Of a stretch of 64,000 bases of DNA, positions 1 to 9,199 are shown piece after piece. Under the pieces are notes generated by a model. That model was not told where the DNA came from. It was given only the letters and a program-made list of their open reading frames with translations, and did no database searches. Where the stretch lies: contig JBBCGJ010000001.1 in assembly GCA_037200985.1 (NCBI GenBank), forward strand, positions 2,208,756 to 2,272,755, written 5' to 3'. The DNA is from Rhizomicrobium sp. (GTDB lineage: Bacteria; Pseudomonadota; Alphaproteobacteria; Micropepsales; Micropepsaceae). Position 1 is the first letter of the stretch, and each line of letters opens with the position of its first letter. A program made the translations under genes and the position numbers.

Positions 1-33
1 GTGGGACGCCGCGTTACGGGCGGTTAGCCGCCC

Positions 34-1029
34 ATGGGGGAAGTCTTTCGCTTCGGCTTCGAACTGTCGGCGCCGGAGGAACGTCCCAGCGCCGCCGATG
101 CGCGCTGGTCGTTCTACGCGCTCGATCCGGCGGACCGCGTGCGGATCGGGACCTTCGCCGCTTCGGACGGCGATGCCGTGCCCTACCGGCTGTGGCAGGC
201 GGCCGCGCCCGCCCGCGGCCTCGTCCTTCTCCTGCACGGCGCCAGCGACTATTCCGGCGCCTTCGACGAGATCGGCCCGCGCTTCGCCGCGCGCGGCCTG
301 ACCGCGCTCGCCATCGACCAGCGCGGCTTCGGCGCGACCGCGACGCGCGGCACCTGGCGCGGCAAGAACCGCATGATCCGCGACGCGCTCGAGTCCATTC
401 TCTATCTGCGCGCGCGCTATGGCGCGGCCCTGCCCGTCTTCATCGTCGGCGAGAGCATGGGGGCGGCGCTGGCCGTTCATGCCGCCGCGCGCGCGCCCGA
501 TCTGGACCTGGCGGGCATCGTGCTGGCGGCGCCCGGCGCGATCTCGGGCGCCTGGCGGCGCCTGTTCGGCTCGACGCTGATGCGGATCTTCCGCTTCTTC
601 GCGCCGCGGTCCGGCATCGTCATCGAGCGCATCAGCGGCTGGGAGTTCACGCCGGGTGCGGCGATCCGTCTTCTCGGCGATCCGATGGTGCTGCGCCGCA
701 TCCGCCCCGCCATCCTGTTCGGCCTGTTCAAGCTCGCGCGCAGCGCCGTCGACGAGGCCGAGCACGTCCGCATTCCGGCGCTGACCATGATCGGCTCGGG
801 CGAGGACGTGGTGCGCGAGGCCTGCATCGCGCGCCTGCACCGCAATCTTGCGGGCGAGAAGGACTGGGCGTATTTCAAGGGCGGCCCGCACCTGCTGCTG
901 CACTGGAAGCACAACGACCGCGTTCTGGGCAGGGTGTTTTCCTGGATGGAGGCGCGACTGGCGGGCGACGCGGCGCCGTATAAGATCGGGGCCGGCGCGA
1001 CTCGCGCCGCATCCTCCGGGAGCCATTGA
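34..1029 (+). CDS. Alpha/beta hydrolase, lysophospholipase/monoacylglycerol-lipase type
   Basis: This 331-residue serine hydrolase probably cleaves an ester or lipid substrate. The nucleophile elbow GESMG is at residues 139-143 (Ser141), an oxyanion-type HG pair follows strand LVLLL near residue 68, and likely acid and base partners are Asp258 (GSGEDV) and His286 (GGPH). No clear signal peptide is seen, so it is probably cytoplasmic. Its stop overlaps the next start by one base, so it is probably co-translated with the PLC-like gene downstream. The exact substrate cannot be read from sequence; the lysophospholipase label rests on the overall layout. Confidence 0.85.
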   Translation: MGEVFRFGFELSAPEERPSAADARWSFYALDPADRVRIGTFAASDGDAVPYRLWQAAAPARGLVLLLHGASDYSGAFDEIGPRFAARGLTALAIDQRGFGATATRGTWRGKNRMIRDALESILYLRARYGAALPVFIVGESMGAALAVHAAARAPDLDLAGIVLAAPGAISGAWRRLFGSTLMRIFRFFAPRSGIVIERISGWEFTPGAAIRLLGDPMVLRRIRPAILFGLFKLARSAVDEAEHVRIPALTMIGSGEDVVREACIARLHRNLAGEKDWAYFKGGPHLLLHWKHNDRVLGRVFSWMEARLAGDAAPYKIGAGATRAASSGSH

Positions 1030-2183
1030 TGCGGATACTGATCGGTGCGGCGGCGGCGCTTCTGCTCTCGGCGGCGCCGGCGCTGGCGGCCTGCGACCTC
1101 GCGGCGCCGGATGCCAAGGCGGCCGGGCCGGACTGCGCGCGCGCCTGGATGGACAAGAACCTGCGCCTCAACGACATCCTGACCGTCGGCACGCACAACA
1201 GCTACAAGGCGGCGATTCCCGACCGGCTCATGGGCCTGATCCGCTTCGGCTCGAAGAAGGCGGCGCGCGAGCTCGACTATTCGCACCTGCCCCTGGGCCA
1301 GCAGCTCGACGACGGCGCCCGCGCCCTCGAGATCGACGTGGTCTACGATCCGCAAGGCGGGCTTTACGACAATCCGGCCGGCGCGGCGATGACGGGCGAA
1401 GACCTTCCGCCCGACTTCAAGGCCACGATGAGCAAGCCCGGGTTCAAGGTGCTGCACGTCCAGGACATCGATTTCCACACCGTCTGCCCGACTTTCGTCG
1501 CCTGCCTGACCGACCTCAAGACGTGGTCGGCGGCGCACCCCGATCACGTTCCGATCCTCGTCACGCTGAACGCCAAGGACGACGAGATCGCGATGCCGGG
1601 CTCGGTCACGCCGCTCAAATTCGACACCGCCGCCTTCGATGCGCTGGACGCGGAAATCCTGTCGGTCTTCTCACGCGACCAGCTCGTGACGCCCGATCAG
1701 GTGCAGGGCTCGGCGCCGACCTTGCGCGACGCGGTGCTGGCCAATGGCTGGCCGACGCTGGGCGAGTCGCGCGGCAAATTCATCTTCGCGCTCGACGAGG
1801 AGGGCGACAAGGTCGCGGCCTATATCGGCGGGCGCAAATCGCTCGAAGGCCGCGTGATGTTCGTCAACGCGAAGGAGGATTCGCCGGCCGCCGCCTATCT
1901 CACGCTGAACGAGACGGCCGATCAGCCCCGCATCGCGGCCGACGTCCAGAAGGGCTTCCTGGTGCGCACCCGCGCCGACGCCGACACCGAAGAGGCCCGC
2001 GCCAACGACACCAGCCGCCGCGACAAGGCCCTGACGTCGGGCGCGCAATATGTCTCGACCGACTATATGCGTCCCGATACGCGTTTCGGCACGTACCAGA
2101 CGCGCATGCCCGACGGCGTCATCGCGGCGTGCAATCCGGTGCGGGCCCGCGAGCGCTGCGCCGGCCTGCCTATCGAGCCGTAA
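1029..2183 (+). CDS. Secreted Ca2+-dependent PI-PLC-like phosphodiesterase
   Basis: The 384-residue product begins with a signal peptide (hydrophobic residues 5-20 ending ALA). It then shows the PLC-type core GTHNSYK (His56, Asn57) and ALEIDV (Glu101, Asp103), followed by HVQDID. These match bacterial calcium-dependent phosphatidylinositol phospholipase C-like proteins (TIM barrel, cutting glycerophosphodiester bonds). It likely acts in the periplasm or outside the cell. A TTG codon lies directly before the chosen ATG, and the ATG overlaps the upstream stop by one base. Pairing with a lysophospholipase-like gene suggests phospholipid breakdown; the real head group is unknown. Confidence 0.8.
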   Translation: MRILIGAAAALLLSAAPALAACDLAAPDAKAAGPDCARAWMDKNLRLNDILTVGTHNSYKAAIPDRLMGLIRFGSKKAARELDYSHLPLGQQLDDGARALEIDVVYDPQGGLYDNPAGAAMTGEDLPPDFKATMSKPGFKVLHVQDIDFHTVCPTFVACLTDLKTWSAAHPDHVPILVTLNAKDDEIAMPGSVTPLKFDTAAFDALDAEILSVFSRDQLVTPDQVQGSAPTLRDAVLANGWPTLGESRGKFIFALDEEGDKVAAYIGGRKSLEGRVMFVNAKEDSPAAAYLTLNETADQPRIAADVQKGFLVRTRADADTEEARANDTSRRDKALTSGAQYVSTDYMRPDTRFGTYQTRMPDGVIAACNPVRARERCAGLPIEP

Positions 2184-2871
2184 GCTCGCGCAGCGCCAGC
2201 GCGTTCGCGGTGGCGTGACCGAGCGCGGTGTTGTCGAAGATGCACCAGGCCTTCGCCGGCAGCCGCGCCGCCAGTGCCTCGAGCCGCGCCGGCGCGTAAT
2301 CCGAATAATAGACGCGCGGCGATCCGTGCCAGCGGTAATAGGCGAAGCTCGTATCGCCGCCGGGCTCGGCGGCTTGCGGGACGCGCGCCGGATCGGCCGC
2401 GGCGCGGGCGACGTGCCAGCCTTTCAGCAGCGCATCGGCCGCCGGCGTGAACCAGCTCGGATGGCGGGGCTCGCACACCGCCCGGCCGGCGAAGCGTTCC
2501 CGCAGGACCGCGAAGAAATCCGTATGCGGATCGAAGGCGAGGCTCGGCGGCAATTGCACCAGCAGCGGCCCGAGCCTGGGCCCCAGCGCGCCGCACTGGT
2601 CCAGGAACGCGCCCAGCGGCGCGGCGCAATCGGCGAGCCGGCGCTCATGCGTGATCGCCCGTGGCACCTTCACCGCGAAGCGGAAATCGCCGGGCACCGA
2701 TGTCGCCCAGCGCGCATAGGTCGACGGCCGATGCGGCCGATAGAAGGAGGAATTGATCTCCACCGCGTTCAGCCGCGTGGCGTAGCGCGCCAATATGGAC
2801 GGGCCGTCGCCGAAGCGCGCGCGCTCGGCCTCAGGCAGCGCCCATCCCGCCGTTCCGATGTGCAAGGACAT
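2170..2871 (-). CDS. DUF72 (YecE-like) family protein
   Basis: The product opens with LHIGTAGWALP and carries NAVEINSSFY and WATSVPGDFRFAVKVP, the hallmark segments of the DUF72 family, which adopts a TIM-barrel-like fold and has no settled biochemical role. Length (233 residues from the ATG at 2871) is normal. A longer reading begins at 2910, but the extra 13 residues are not family-like. The start lies inside the upstream mug gene (41-base overlap), so the two are probably one transcript. Its 3' end overlaps the convergent PLC-like gene by 14 bases. Confidence 0.88.
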   Translation of the reverse strand: MSLHIGTAGWALPEAERARFGDGPSILARYATRLNAVEINSSFYRPHRPSTYARWATSVPGDFRFAVKVPRAITHERRLADCAAPLGAFLDQCGALGPRLGPLLVQLPPSLAFDPHTDFFAVLRERFAGRAVCEPRHPSWFTPAADALLKGWHVARAAADPARVPQAAEPGGDTSFAYYRWHGSPRVYYSDYAPARLEALAARLPAKAWCIFDNTALGHATANALALRELTAR

Positions 2872-3361
2872 CCCTGGCAAGCGCATGCCACACGCTTTCG
2901 TTCCACGCATTCTGCGCCGCCGGCGACGGCGAGGGCAGGATCCAGATCGCGGTGTCGCCCAGCGTTTCGGGCTGCTTGCCGTGTTTGGCCTTGGACCTGA
3001 GGAAACGGCGGCCGCCGGCCAGGCTGGTGAAGGCGAGCAGTTTCGGCTTCACCGCGATGATGCGCGTGCGCAGATCGTCGAGCGCGACCGCGCCCAGGCT
3101 GCCTTTCGGCAACTGGTGGTCCATGCCGGAGACATGCTTGGCGATATCGGTGGCGCCGATGCCGAAACGCGGCAGCAGCGCGTATTCGTGGGGGCTAAGA
3201 AGCCGCGGCGTCAGCCCCGTCGCGTGCAGTATGCGCCAGAACCTGTTCTGCGGATGGGCATAGTACTGTCTGCGCGCGGCCGACATCCGGCCTGCGGCGG
3301 TGCCGCAGAACACCACCGTCAGCCCGGGCTCCAGGACGTCGGGAAGGACCGGCTCAGGCAA
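2831..3361 (-). CDS. mug: Mismatch-specific uracil/thymine DNA glycosylase (Mug/TDG)
   Basis: This enzyme removes uracil or thymine from G:U and G:T mispairs in base-excision repair. The 176-residue protein shows the substrate-pocket segment FCGTAAG (residues 18-24), NRFW near residue 39, and the C-terminal LPSPSP motif that inserts into DNA in the Mug/TDG group of the uracil-glycosylase superfamily. The start codon is TTG; no in-frame ATG precedes the conserved core. It overlaps the upstream oxygenase gene by 8 bases and the downstream DUF72 gene by 41, so all three are probably co-transcribed. Confidence 0.9.
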   Translation of the reverse strand: MPEPVLPDVLEPGLTVVFCGTAAGRMSAARRQYYAHPQNRFWRILHATGLTPRLLSPHEYALLPRFGIGATDIAKHVSGMDHQLPKGSLGAVALDDLRTRIIAVKPKLLAFTSLAGGRRFLRSKAKHGKQPETLGDTAIWILPSPSPAAQNAWNESVWHALARDVLAHRNGGMGAA

Positions 3362-4304
3362 CCTTGGCGGCCAGCGCCTCGCGCCACGGCGTCAGATCCC
3401 AATTGGGATAGCGCGTCTGCGCCCGCGCCAGCGTCGTTTCGGTCCAGAACGGATCGCCGGGACGCTTGACGCCGAAACAGGCGAGCTGGTCGACCGACGC
3501 GTGGTCGAAGATCTTGTGCCAGGGCTTGATGTGATGGAACGGCCAGGCGGTGAAATCGATCGAATCGTCGCCCGCCTTCTTGAAGCAGGTCATCAGCGCA
3601 TAGCGGTGGCCCTGCGGCGCAGTCAGGTTGGTGCCGCGGTGATAGATGTCGATCGTGTAGGGAATGGCGGTGCCCGCCGTCGACGCGCTCGACCGCGCGT
3701 AACGCGACAGACCCTCCTGCAGCGCCGCCTGGTGCTCCGGGTCGTAGTCGAGCGAGGCCTCCGGCCCCGCCACCTTCTCCGCGTCGGGGCGCGTGATGTA
3801 GTGCATCGGCCCGTGATCGTCGGGCACGTCGCTGAAATAGCAGAGAATGGTGACCGAATTCTTCGCCGCATCTTCCGACGGCACGGTCAGCGTGTGGTTG
3901 GAGAAATCGGTGTGGAAAGGCTGGTCGTAATCGGCATCGCCGGTGAACTTCGCCCAGGACTGGCACTGATAGCAGCGCACCTCGTCGGTCTTCAGCGCCT
4001 CTTTGGCGAAGGCGATCAGCGCCGGATGCACGCCGATCAGGTTCAGCGCCGGCGAGCAGTCGATCGGCACGGGCTGGATGTCCTTGAACTGCGCCGGGTG
4101 GAAACGGCCGATCTGGCCCTCGCCCTTCTTGTTCAGCTCCTCGCCCTCGTGCTCCGGACGGCCGAACACTGCTTCGAAATCGGCCTGCACCGCGGCCACT
4201 TCCTCCGGCGTGAAGAAATCGGCGATCACCACCGCGCCGTCGCGGCGCCACGCCCCCAGATGTTCCTCGCGGAACCTGGCATTCGTTCCCTTGTATGCAG
4301 ACAT
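3354..4304 (-). CDS. Phytanoyl-CoA dioxygenase (PhyH) family oxygenase
   Basis: A 316-residue non-haem Fe(II)/2-oxoglutarate oxygenase. The iron-binding HxD is His131-Thr-Asp133 (FHTDF) and the distal histidine is His222 in DIYHRGTN. PhyH relatives hydroxylate fatty acyl-CoAs or small metabolites; the substrate here is not evident. The ATG at 4304 is preceded by a good ribosome site (GGAAAG), which makes it preferable to the TTG at 4316. It is probably first in a three-gene leftward unit with mug and the DUF72 gene. Confidence 0.87.
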   Translation of the reverse strand: MSAYKGTNARFREEHLGAWRRDGAVVIADFFTPEEVAAVQADFEAVFGRPEHEGEELNKKGEGQIGRFHPAQFKDIQPVPIDCSPALNLIGVHPALIAFAKEALKTDEVRCYQCQSWAKFTGDADYDQPFHTDFSNHTLTVPSEDAAKNSVTILCYFSDVPDDHGPMHYITRPDAEKVAGPEASLDYDPEHQAALQEGLSRYARSSASTAGTAIPYTIDIYHRGTNLTAPQGHRYALMTCFKKAGDDSIDFTAWPFHHIKPWHKIFDHASVDQLACFGVKRPGDPFWTETTLARAQTRYPNWDLTPWREALAAKVA

Positions 4305-4394
4305 CGTACTTTCCAACCGCTTCCCTGCCCTATATGAACACGCAGCAACGGACCTGCAACAGTCGCTGGAGCGACGGCAGGCCCTGGGGGATAT

Positions 4395-6299
4395 ATGAGC
4401 ACACGTGCGACCGTGGCCGAAAGGCTACGCTACGAATTCGACAAGTCGATGGCCGCCGGACCGATCGCGGTGATCGGCTGGCTGGCGGTCGTCTCCTTCG
4501 TGATGATCGCCTTCGCCGGCCTGGTGCTGACGATCACGCACTTCTCGCAGGAAGGCGGCCAGCCGCTCAATTTCGTCGAGGCGTTCTGGGAATCGCTGAT
4601 GCGCACCCTGGATTCCGGCACGATGGGCGGCGACACCGGCTGGGGCTTCCGTATCGTCATGTTGGGCGTGACGCTGACCGGCATTTTCGTGGTCTCGACC
4701 CTGATCGGCGTGATCAGCTCGGGCGTCGACGGCAAGCTGGACGAGCTGCGCAAGGGCCGTTCGAAGGTACTGGAGGACGACCATACCGTCATCCTCAACT
4801 GGTCGGCGTCGATCTTCGACATCATTTCCGAACTGGTCGTCGCCAACCAGAGCCGCCGGCGCGGCCGCATCGTCATCATGGCCGACAAGGACAAGGTCGA
4901 GATGGAGGACGCCATCGCCGACAAGGTCCCGGACCTCAAGAACACCCGCGTGATCTGCCGCAGCGGCGATCCGACGGACCTCTACGATCTCGGCATCGTC
5001 AGCCCGGAAGGCTCGCGCTCGATCATCGTGCTGTCGCCCGAGGGCGAGGATGCCGACAGCCAGGTCGTCAAGACGGTGCTGGCGCTGGTCAACGATCCGC
5101 GCCGGCGCGAGGCGCGCTACCGCATCGCCGCCGAGGTGCGCGACGAGAAAACCATCGAGCTGGCCCGCGTGGTCGGCGGCGACGAGGTGCAGCTCGTGCT
5201 GGCCGACGACCTGATCTCCAAGATCGTGGTGCATTCCAGCCGTCAATCCGGGCTTTCGGCGGTGTATTCCGAGCTGCTCGATTTCGACGGCTGCGAGATC
5301 TACACCGCGCCGCAGCCGGCGCTGACCGGAAAGACCTTCGCACAGGCGGTGATGGCCTATGACAGCTGCACGCTGATCGGCATCTGCCGTGCCGACGGCA
5401 CCGTCCAGCTCAATCCGCCGATGGACACGGTGCTCGAAGCCGACATGCGTGCGATCGTCATCGCGGAGGACGATTCGGCGATCGCGCTCGCCGCCGCGCC
5501 GCCCGCGATCGACGAAGCGGCGTTCGCGATCTACGCGCCGGTGCAAAAGAAAGCAGAGCGCTCGCTGATCCTCGGCTGGAATCGGCGCGGGCCGGCCATC
5601 GCGTTCGAGCTGTCGCGCTATGTCGCGCCCGGCTCGGTGCTGACCGTGGTCGCCGACACGCCGGATTTCGAGGCGGAGATCGCGGCGCTGAAGCTCGCGG
5701 GCGACAACCTGACGGTCGAACACCACGTCGCCGCCACCGATCACCGGGCCGTGCTCGATGCGCTGGACATACCGGCTTACGACCACGTGATGGTGCTGGG
5801 CTACACCGACAATATGCCGTCGCAGGCCGCCGACACGCGCACCCTGGTCACGTTGCTGCATCTGCGCAAGATCGCGGAGAAGGCGAACAAGCATTCCACC
5901 GTGGTCAGCGAGATGGCGGATGTGCGCAACCGCGAGCTTGCGGAAGTCACCCGCGCCGACGACTTCGTGGTCAGCAACAAGCTGGTCAGCCTGATGCTGG
6001 CCCAGGCTTCGGAGAACGAGCACCTGGCGGCGATCTTCGACGACCTCCTGGACGAGGAAGGCTCGGAAATCTACATGCGCGCCGCCGCCGACTATGTGTC
6101 GCTCGACCGACCCGTGAACTTCCACACCATCGCCGAGGCGGCCCGCCGGCGCGGCGAGGTCGCCATCGGCTACCGCCGCTCGCGCAGCGGCGCGAGCGAC
6201 GACGGCCGCAACATGGGCGGCGTGCTGGTGAACCCGCTGCGGTCCGAGATGCTCAGCTACGAACCGGCGGACCGGATTATCGTGTTGGCGGAAGATTGA
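4395..6299 (+). CDS. CASTOR/POLLUX-like putative ion channel with NAD-binding-like domains
   Basis: The 634-residue protein begins with two membrane helices (about residues 22-48 and 86-110) enclosing a re-entrant segment with LDSGTMGGDTGW. Two cytoplasmic RCK/TrkA-N-like lobes follow (residues 120-360 and 385-634), with nucleotide-fold strands such as HTVILNWS and RSLILGWNR. This is the layout of the CASTOR/POLLUX/SYM8 family, whose plant members are nuclear-envelope ion channels in symbiosis signalling; bacterial roles are poorly known. The canonical potassium filter (TVGYG) is absent. It is transcribed alone, opposite to the PhyH gene, and a REP-like element follows it. Confidence 0.85.
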   Translation: MSTRATVAERLRYEFDKSMAAGPIAVIGWLAVVSFVMIAFAGLVLTITHFSQEGGQPLNFVEAFWESLMRTLDSGTMGGDTGWGFRIVMLGVTLTGIFVVSTLIGVISSGVDGKLDELRKGRSKVLEDDHTVILNWSASIFDIISELVVANQSRRRGRIVIMADKDKVEMEDAIADKVPDLKNTRVICRSGDPTDLYDLGIVSPEGSRSIIVLSPEGEDADSQVVKTVLALVNDPRRREARYRIAAEVRDEKTIELARVVGGDEVQLVLADDLISKIVVHSSRQSGLSAVYSELLDFDGCEIYTAPQPALTGKTFAQAVMAYDSCTLIGICRADGTVQLNPPMDTVLEADMRAIVIAEDDSAIALAAAPPAIDEAAFAIYAPVQKKAERSLILGWNRRGPAIAFELSRYVAPGSVLTVVADTPDFEAEIAALKLAGDNLTVEHHVAATDHRAVLDALDIPAYDHVMVLGYTDNMPSQAADTRTLVTLLHLRKIAEKANKHSTVVSEMADVRNRELAEVTRADDFVVSNKLVSLMLAQASENEHLAAIFDDLLDEEGSEIYMRAAADYVSLDRPVNFHTIAEAARRRGEVAIGYRRSRSGASDDGRNMGGVLVNPLRSEMLSYEPADRIIVLAED

Positions 6300-6319
6300 G
6301 CGCGGCCGCAGCCAATAGG

Positions 6320-6410
6320 TGTCGTCCGCCGCGACTGCGGCGAACCCTGGGAAATCCTGCGCCGCCGCGGCAAACGTCGACTGGGTGCCTCGCATTCGCG
6401 GGGCATGACG
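6320..6410. repeat. REP-like palindromic element, copy 1, possible terminator
   Basis: A 91-bp intergenic element between two convergent genes. It starts TGTCGTCCGCC, has CCCTGGG and ACTGGGTGCC inside, and ends GGGGCATGACG, so the termini are imperfect inverted repeats. It resembles the elements at 43428 and 54349. Its right half folds (CCTCGC 6388-6393 with GCGGGG 6398-6403) and is followed by five T at 6414-6418, so it could terminate the channel gene. Confidence 0.5.
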
Positions 6411-6433
6411 CCGTTTTTGAAATCGGCGATCTA

Positions 6434-6823
6434 CTAGCGCTTGCCCTTTTGCCGGGTCTTGCGCGCCGCGTAGCGGGCGTCGCGGGCGGCCTTCTGCTCT
6501 TCGAGCAGGCGCACCAGCTTGTCGGCTTCCTCGCGCTTGGCGCGCTCGCGCGCCTCGGCTTCCAGTCGCACCGCTTCGAGCTTGGTGGCTTCCTCCGCCG
6601 CCTTGCGCTCGGCTTCGCGGCGCAGCTCCTCGGCCTTCTCGGCGGCGCGGGCGGCGATGCGGGCCTCGCGCTCCTGCGCGATGCGCAGCCGCTCGGCCTG
6701 GCGCTTCTCGAATTCGGGGTCGTTCTGCGGCGCCTTGGCGCGCGCCCGTTCCAAGAGGGCCGCCTTCGCCTTCGCCTGTTCCTGAAGCCGGTCGCTGAAG
6801 CCCTTTTCCTTGAAACCACGCAT
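6434..6823 (-). CDS. DUF6481 family coiled-coil protein
   Basis: A 129-residue, strongly charged, Ala/Glu/Arg/Lys-rich protein that is predicted almost entirely helical and coiled-coil. It opens with MRGFKEKGFSDR, the conserved start of the alphaproteobacterial DUF6481 family, and ends in a basic tail (KTRQKGKR). The ATG at 6823 has an AAGG ribosome site and is preferred to the TTG at 6832. Function is unknown. It stands alone, convergent with the ion-channel gene and divergent from the ABC-F gene. Confidence 0.8.
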   Translation of the reverse strand: MRGFKEKGFSDRLQEQAKAKAALLERARAKAPQNDPEFEKRQAERLRIAQEREARIAARAAEKAEELRREAERKAAEEATKLEAVRLEAEARERAKREEADKLVRLLEEQKAARDARYAARKTRQKGKR

Positions 6824-6939
6824 GCCGCTCAACCTTATGATCCTTTCATGGGGAAGGACGGGAAACTGATCGCAATGACGGCGTTTTTCAAGCCCTGAAA
6901 TGCCGTGCAGAACCGCTAAAATGTTGACATAAGGCGCCG

Positions 6940-8748
6940 ATGGCCGCGCCCATTCTCAGCCTGCAAGACATTCACGTGACATTCGGCAACTCCGCCATTC
7001 TGGACGGGGCCGAGCTTTCGGTCGCGCCGGGCGAGCGGTTGTGCCTCGTCGGCCGCAACGGTTCGGGCAAGTCCACCCTGCTCAAGATCGCCGCCGGGCT
7101 GATGGAGGCCGATGACGGCACGCGTTTTGTGCAGCCCGGATCGACCGTCCGCTACCTCGCCCAGGAGCCGAGCCTGGCGGGCTTTTCCGACACCCATGCC
7201 TATGTCGAGGCCGGACTGATGCCGGGCGACGACCCGGCGCGCGCCTTTTACCTGCTCGGAAAGCTGGGGCTTTCGGGGGCGGAACGGCCCGAGGAACTTT
7301 CCGGCGGCGAGGCCCGCCGCGCCGCGCTGGCCCGCACCCTTGCCCCGAAACCGGACATCCTTTTGCTCGACGAGCCGACCAACCATCTCGACCTGCCGGC
7401 GATCGAATGGCTGGAGGGCGAGCTGACCGCGCTCAAATCGGCGCTGGTGCTCATCAGCCACGACCGGCGGTTCCTGGAGAACCTGTCGCGCGCCACCGTG
7501 TGGCTGGACCGCGGGGTGACGCGCCGGCTGGAGAAGAGCTTCGCCGCCTTCGAGCCCTGGCGCGACGAGGTGCTGGCCCAGGAAGAGATCGAGCGCCACA
7601 AGCTCGACCGCAAGATCGCCATGGAAGAAGACTGGATGCGCTATGGCGTCACCGCCCGGCGCAAGCGCAACCAGGGCCGCCTGGGCAAGCTGCGCGCCCT
7701 GCGCACCGGCCGGCGCGAGCAGATCCAGGTCACCGGCAGCGTCAAGATGACGGTCGCGGAAGGCGAAGAGGGCGGCACCCGCGTCATCGACGCCAAGAGG
7801 ATCTCCAAGAGCTTCGGCGACAAGGCCGTCGTGCGCGACGTCTCGGTGCGCATCCACCGCGGCGAGCGCGTCGGCATCGTCGGACCCAACGGCGCCGGCA
7901 AGACCACGCTGGTCAACCTCCTCACGGGACAGCTCGCGCCCGACGGCGGCAACGTCAAGATCGGCATCGCGGTGAAGATGGCCCGGCTCGACCAGACGCG
8001 GGTCGTGCTCGCGCCCGACGACACGCTGGCCAACGTGCTGACCGGCGGACGCGGCGATCACATCGAGGTCGCCGGCCAGATGCGCCACGTCACCGCTTAC
8101 ATGAAGGACTTCCTGTTCGCCGCCGCCCAGGCCCGATCGCCGGTGAAGGTGCTGTCGGGCGGCGAGCGCGCGCGGCTGCTGCTCGCCAAGGTGCTGGCGC
8201 AGCCCTCGAACCTCCTGGTGCTGGACGAGCCGACCAACGATCTCGATCTGGAGACGCTCGATCTTCTGGAGGAGATGATCGACGACTATCCGGGGACCGC
8301 GATCCTGGTCAGCCACGACCGCGATTTCCTCGACCGCGTCGCGACCTCGATCCTGATGGCCGAGGGCGACGGAAGCTTCGTGCAATATGCCGGCGGCTAC
8401 AGCGACATGCTCGCCCAACGCGGCCGCGGCGTCGAAGCGAAGGCGGAAGCCAGATCGGCGAAAGCCGCCGAGGCGAGGGAGCGTCCGCGCATCGCCGCGC
8501 CGCCCAAGCGCAAGATGAATTTCACCGACAAGCACGATCTGGAAAAATTGCCCGGCCGCCTCGCCGCGCTGGAAAAGCGCATCGGCGAATTGCAGACCAG
8601 GCTCTCGACGCCCGACGTCTACGCGCGCGATCCCACGGCGTTCGCCGCGCTCTCGGCCGAACTCGCGCAGACCCAGCACGATCTCGCCGCCGGCGAGGAA
8701 CGCTGGCTCGAACTGGAGATGCTGCGCGAGGAAATCGAACGAGGCTGA
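6940..8748 (+). CDS. ABC-F family ATPase (Uup-like)
   Basis: A 602-residue soluble protein with two ABC ATPase domains. Walker A motifs are GRNGSGKST (38-46) and GPNGAGKTT in the second half. Signatures are LSGGEARRAALA and LSGGERARLLLA, and both Walker B segments end LDEPTN. A charged linker separates the domains, and the C-terminus (about 505-602) is a coiled coil after KRKMNFTDKHDLEKLP, which is the Uup arrangement. There is no membrane domain: ABC-F proteins act on ribosomes or on branched DNA, not in transport. Uup is the closest named relative, but assignment within the subfamily is inference. Confidence 0.88.
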   Translation: MAAPILSLQDIHVTFGNSAILDGAELSVAPGERLCLVGRNGSGKSTLLKIAAGLMEADDGTRFVQPGSTVRYLAQEPSLAGFSDTHAYVEAGLMPGDDPARAFYLLGKLGLSGAERPEELSGGEARRAALARTLAPKPDILLLDEPTNHLDLPAIEWLEGELTALKSALVLISHDRRFLENLSRATVWLDRGVTRRLEKSFAAFEPWRDEVLAQEEIERHKLDRKIAMEEDWMRYGVTARRKRNQGRLGKLRALRTGRREQIQVTGSVKMTVAEGEEGGTRVIDAKRISKSFGDKAVVRDVSVRIHRGERVGIVGPNGAGKTTLVNLLTGQLAPDGGNVKIGIAVKMARLDQTRVVLAPDDTLANVLTGGRGDHIEVAGQMRHVTAYMKDFLFAAAQARSPVKVLSGGERARLLLAKVLAQPSNLLVLDEPTNDLDLETLDLLEEMIDDYPGTAILVSHDRDFLDRVATSILMAEGDGSFVQYAGGYSDMLAQRGRGVEAKAEARSAKAAEARERPRIAAPPKRKMNFTDKHDLEKLPGRLAALEKRIGELQTRLSTPDVYARDPTAFAALSAELAQTQHDLAAGEERWLELEMLREEIERG

Positions 8749-8904
8749 GTTTCAGCGGGCCATAACTTTCCAACCCGTAAACGCCGCGCGGAACGGTAAG
8801 ACATCGTTAGGGGAAAATACGCAGTCCACCCTAAGCAGACGCTACGAATGGCGCGCGCCATGCGTTGTCTGCACTGTGACCTCGCATCGTTGCGGACACG
8901 GAAC

Positions 8905-9195
8905 ATGTTTGGCTTCATTCCTCGCGCGCTTCTCACTCTCGGTTTCGTCTGGGTAATGTTTCCGCATCAGCCCGATCTCGGCTTCGGCCGTCCCACGACG
9001 ATCGCGACCGCGATCTCCGATACGTCCGCCAAGGCCTGCGCGTCGAACTGCGCGGCGCTCGGCGCGGCGATCGGCACCGTCGCCAGCATCGAGAACTCGC
9101 ACAACGCACTGCTCGACACCATCGCGCGCGTGCGCAGCGATCTCCGCGCCAACGGAACGCAAATTGGGGCGCTCTCCCGCAACGGAGCACCCTGA
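8905..9195 (+). CDS. Small conserved hypothetical protein with N-terminal membrane segment
   Basis: A 96-residue protein beginning MFGFIPRALLTLGFVWVM, a single hydrophobic helix, then PHQPDLGFGRP and a soluble Ala/Ser-rich helical tail with two cysteines (ACASNCAA). I do not recognise a named family. The ATG at 8905 is chosen because the hydrophobic segment starts there; a frame extension to 8848 adds a basic, Cys-containing stretch with no ribosome site. A stem-loop follows directly. It is probably anchored in the inner membrane with a periplasmic or cytoplasmic helical tail. Confidence 0.55.
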   Translation: MFGFIPRALLTLGFVWVMFPHQPDLGFGRPTTIATAISDTSAKACASNCAALGAAIGTVASIENSHNALLDTIARVRSDLRANGTQIGALSRNGAP

Positions 9196-9199
9196 AAGG

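Noticed and set aside
4425-6395. 656-residue minus-strand frame opposite the ion-channel gene
   Set aside because: Shadow composition and no ribosome site; the plus-strand gene has clear domains.
8796-8810. GTAA-N7-TTAG, resembling a CtrA box
   Set aside because: It differs from TTAA-N7-TTAA in both halves, and such matches arise by chance.
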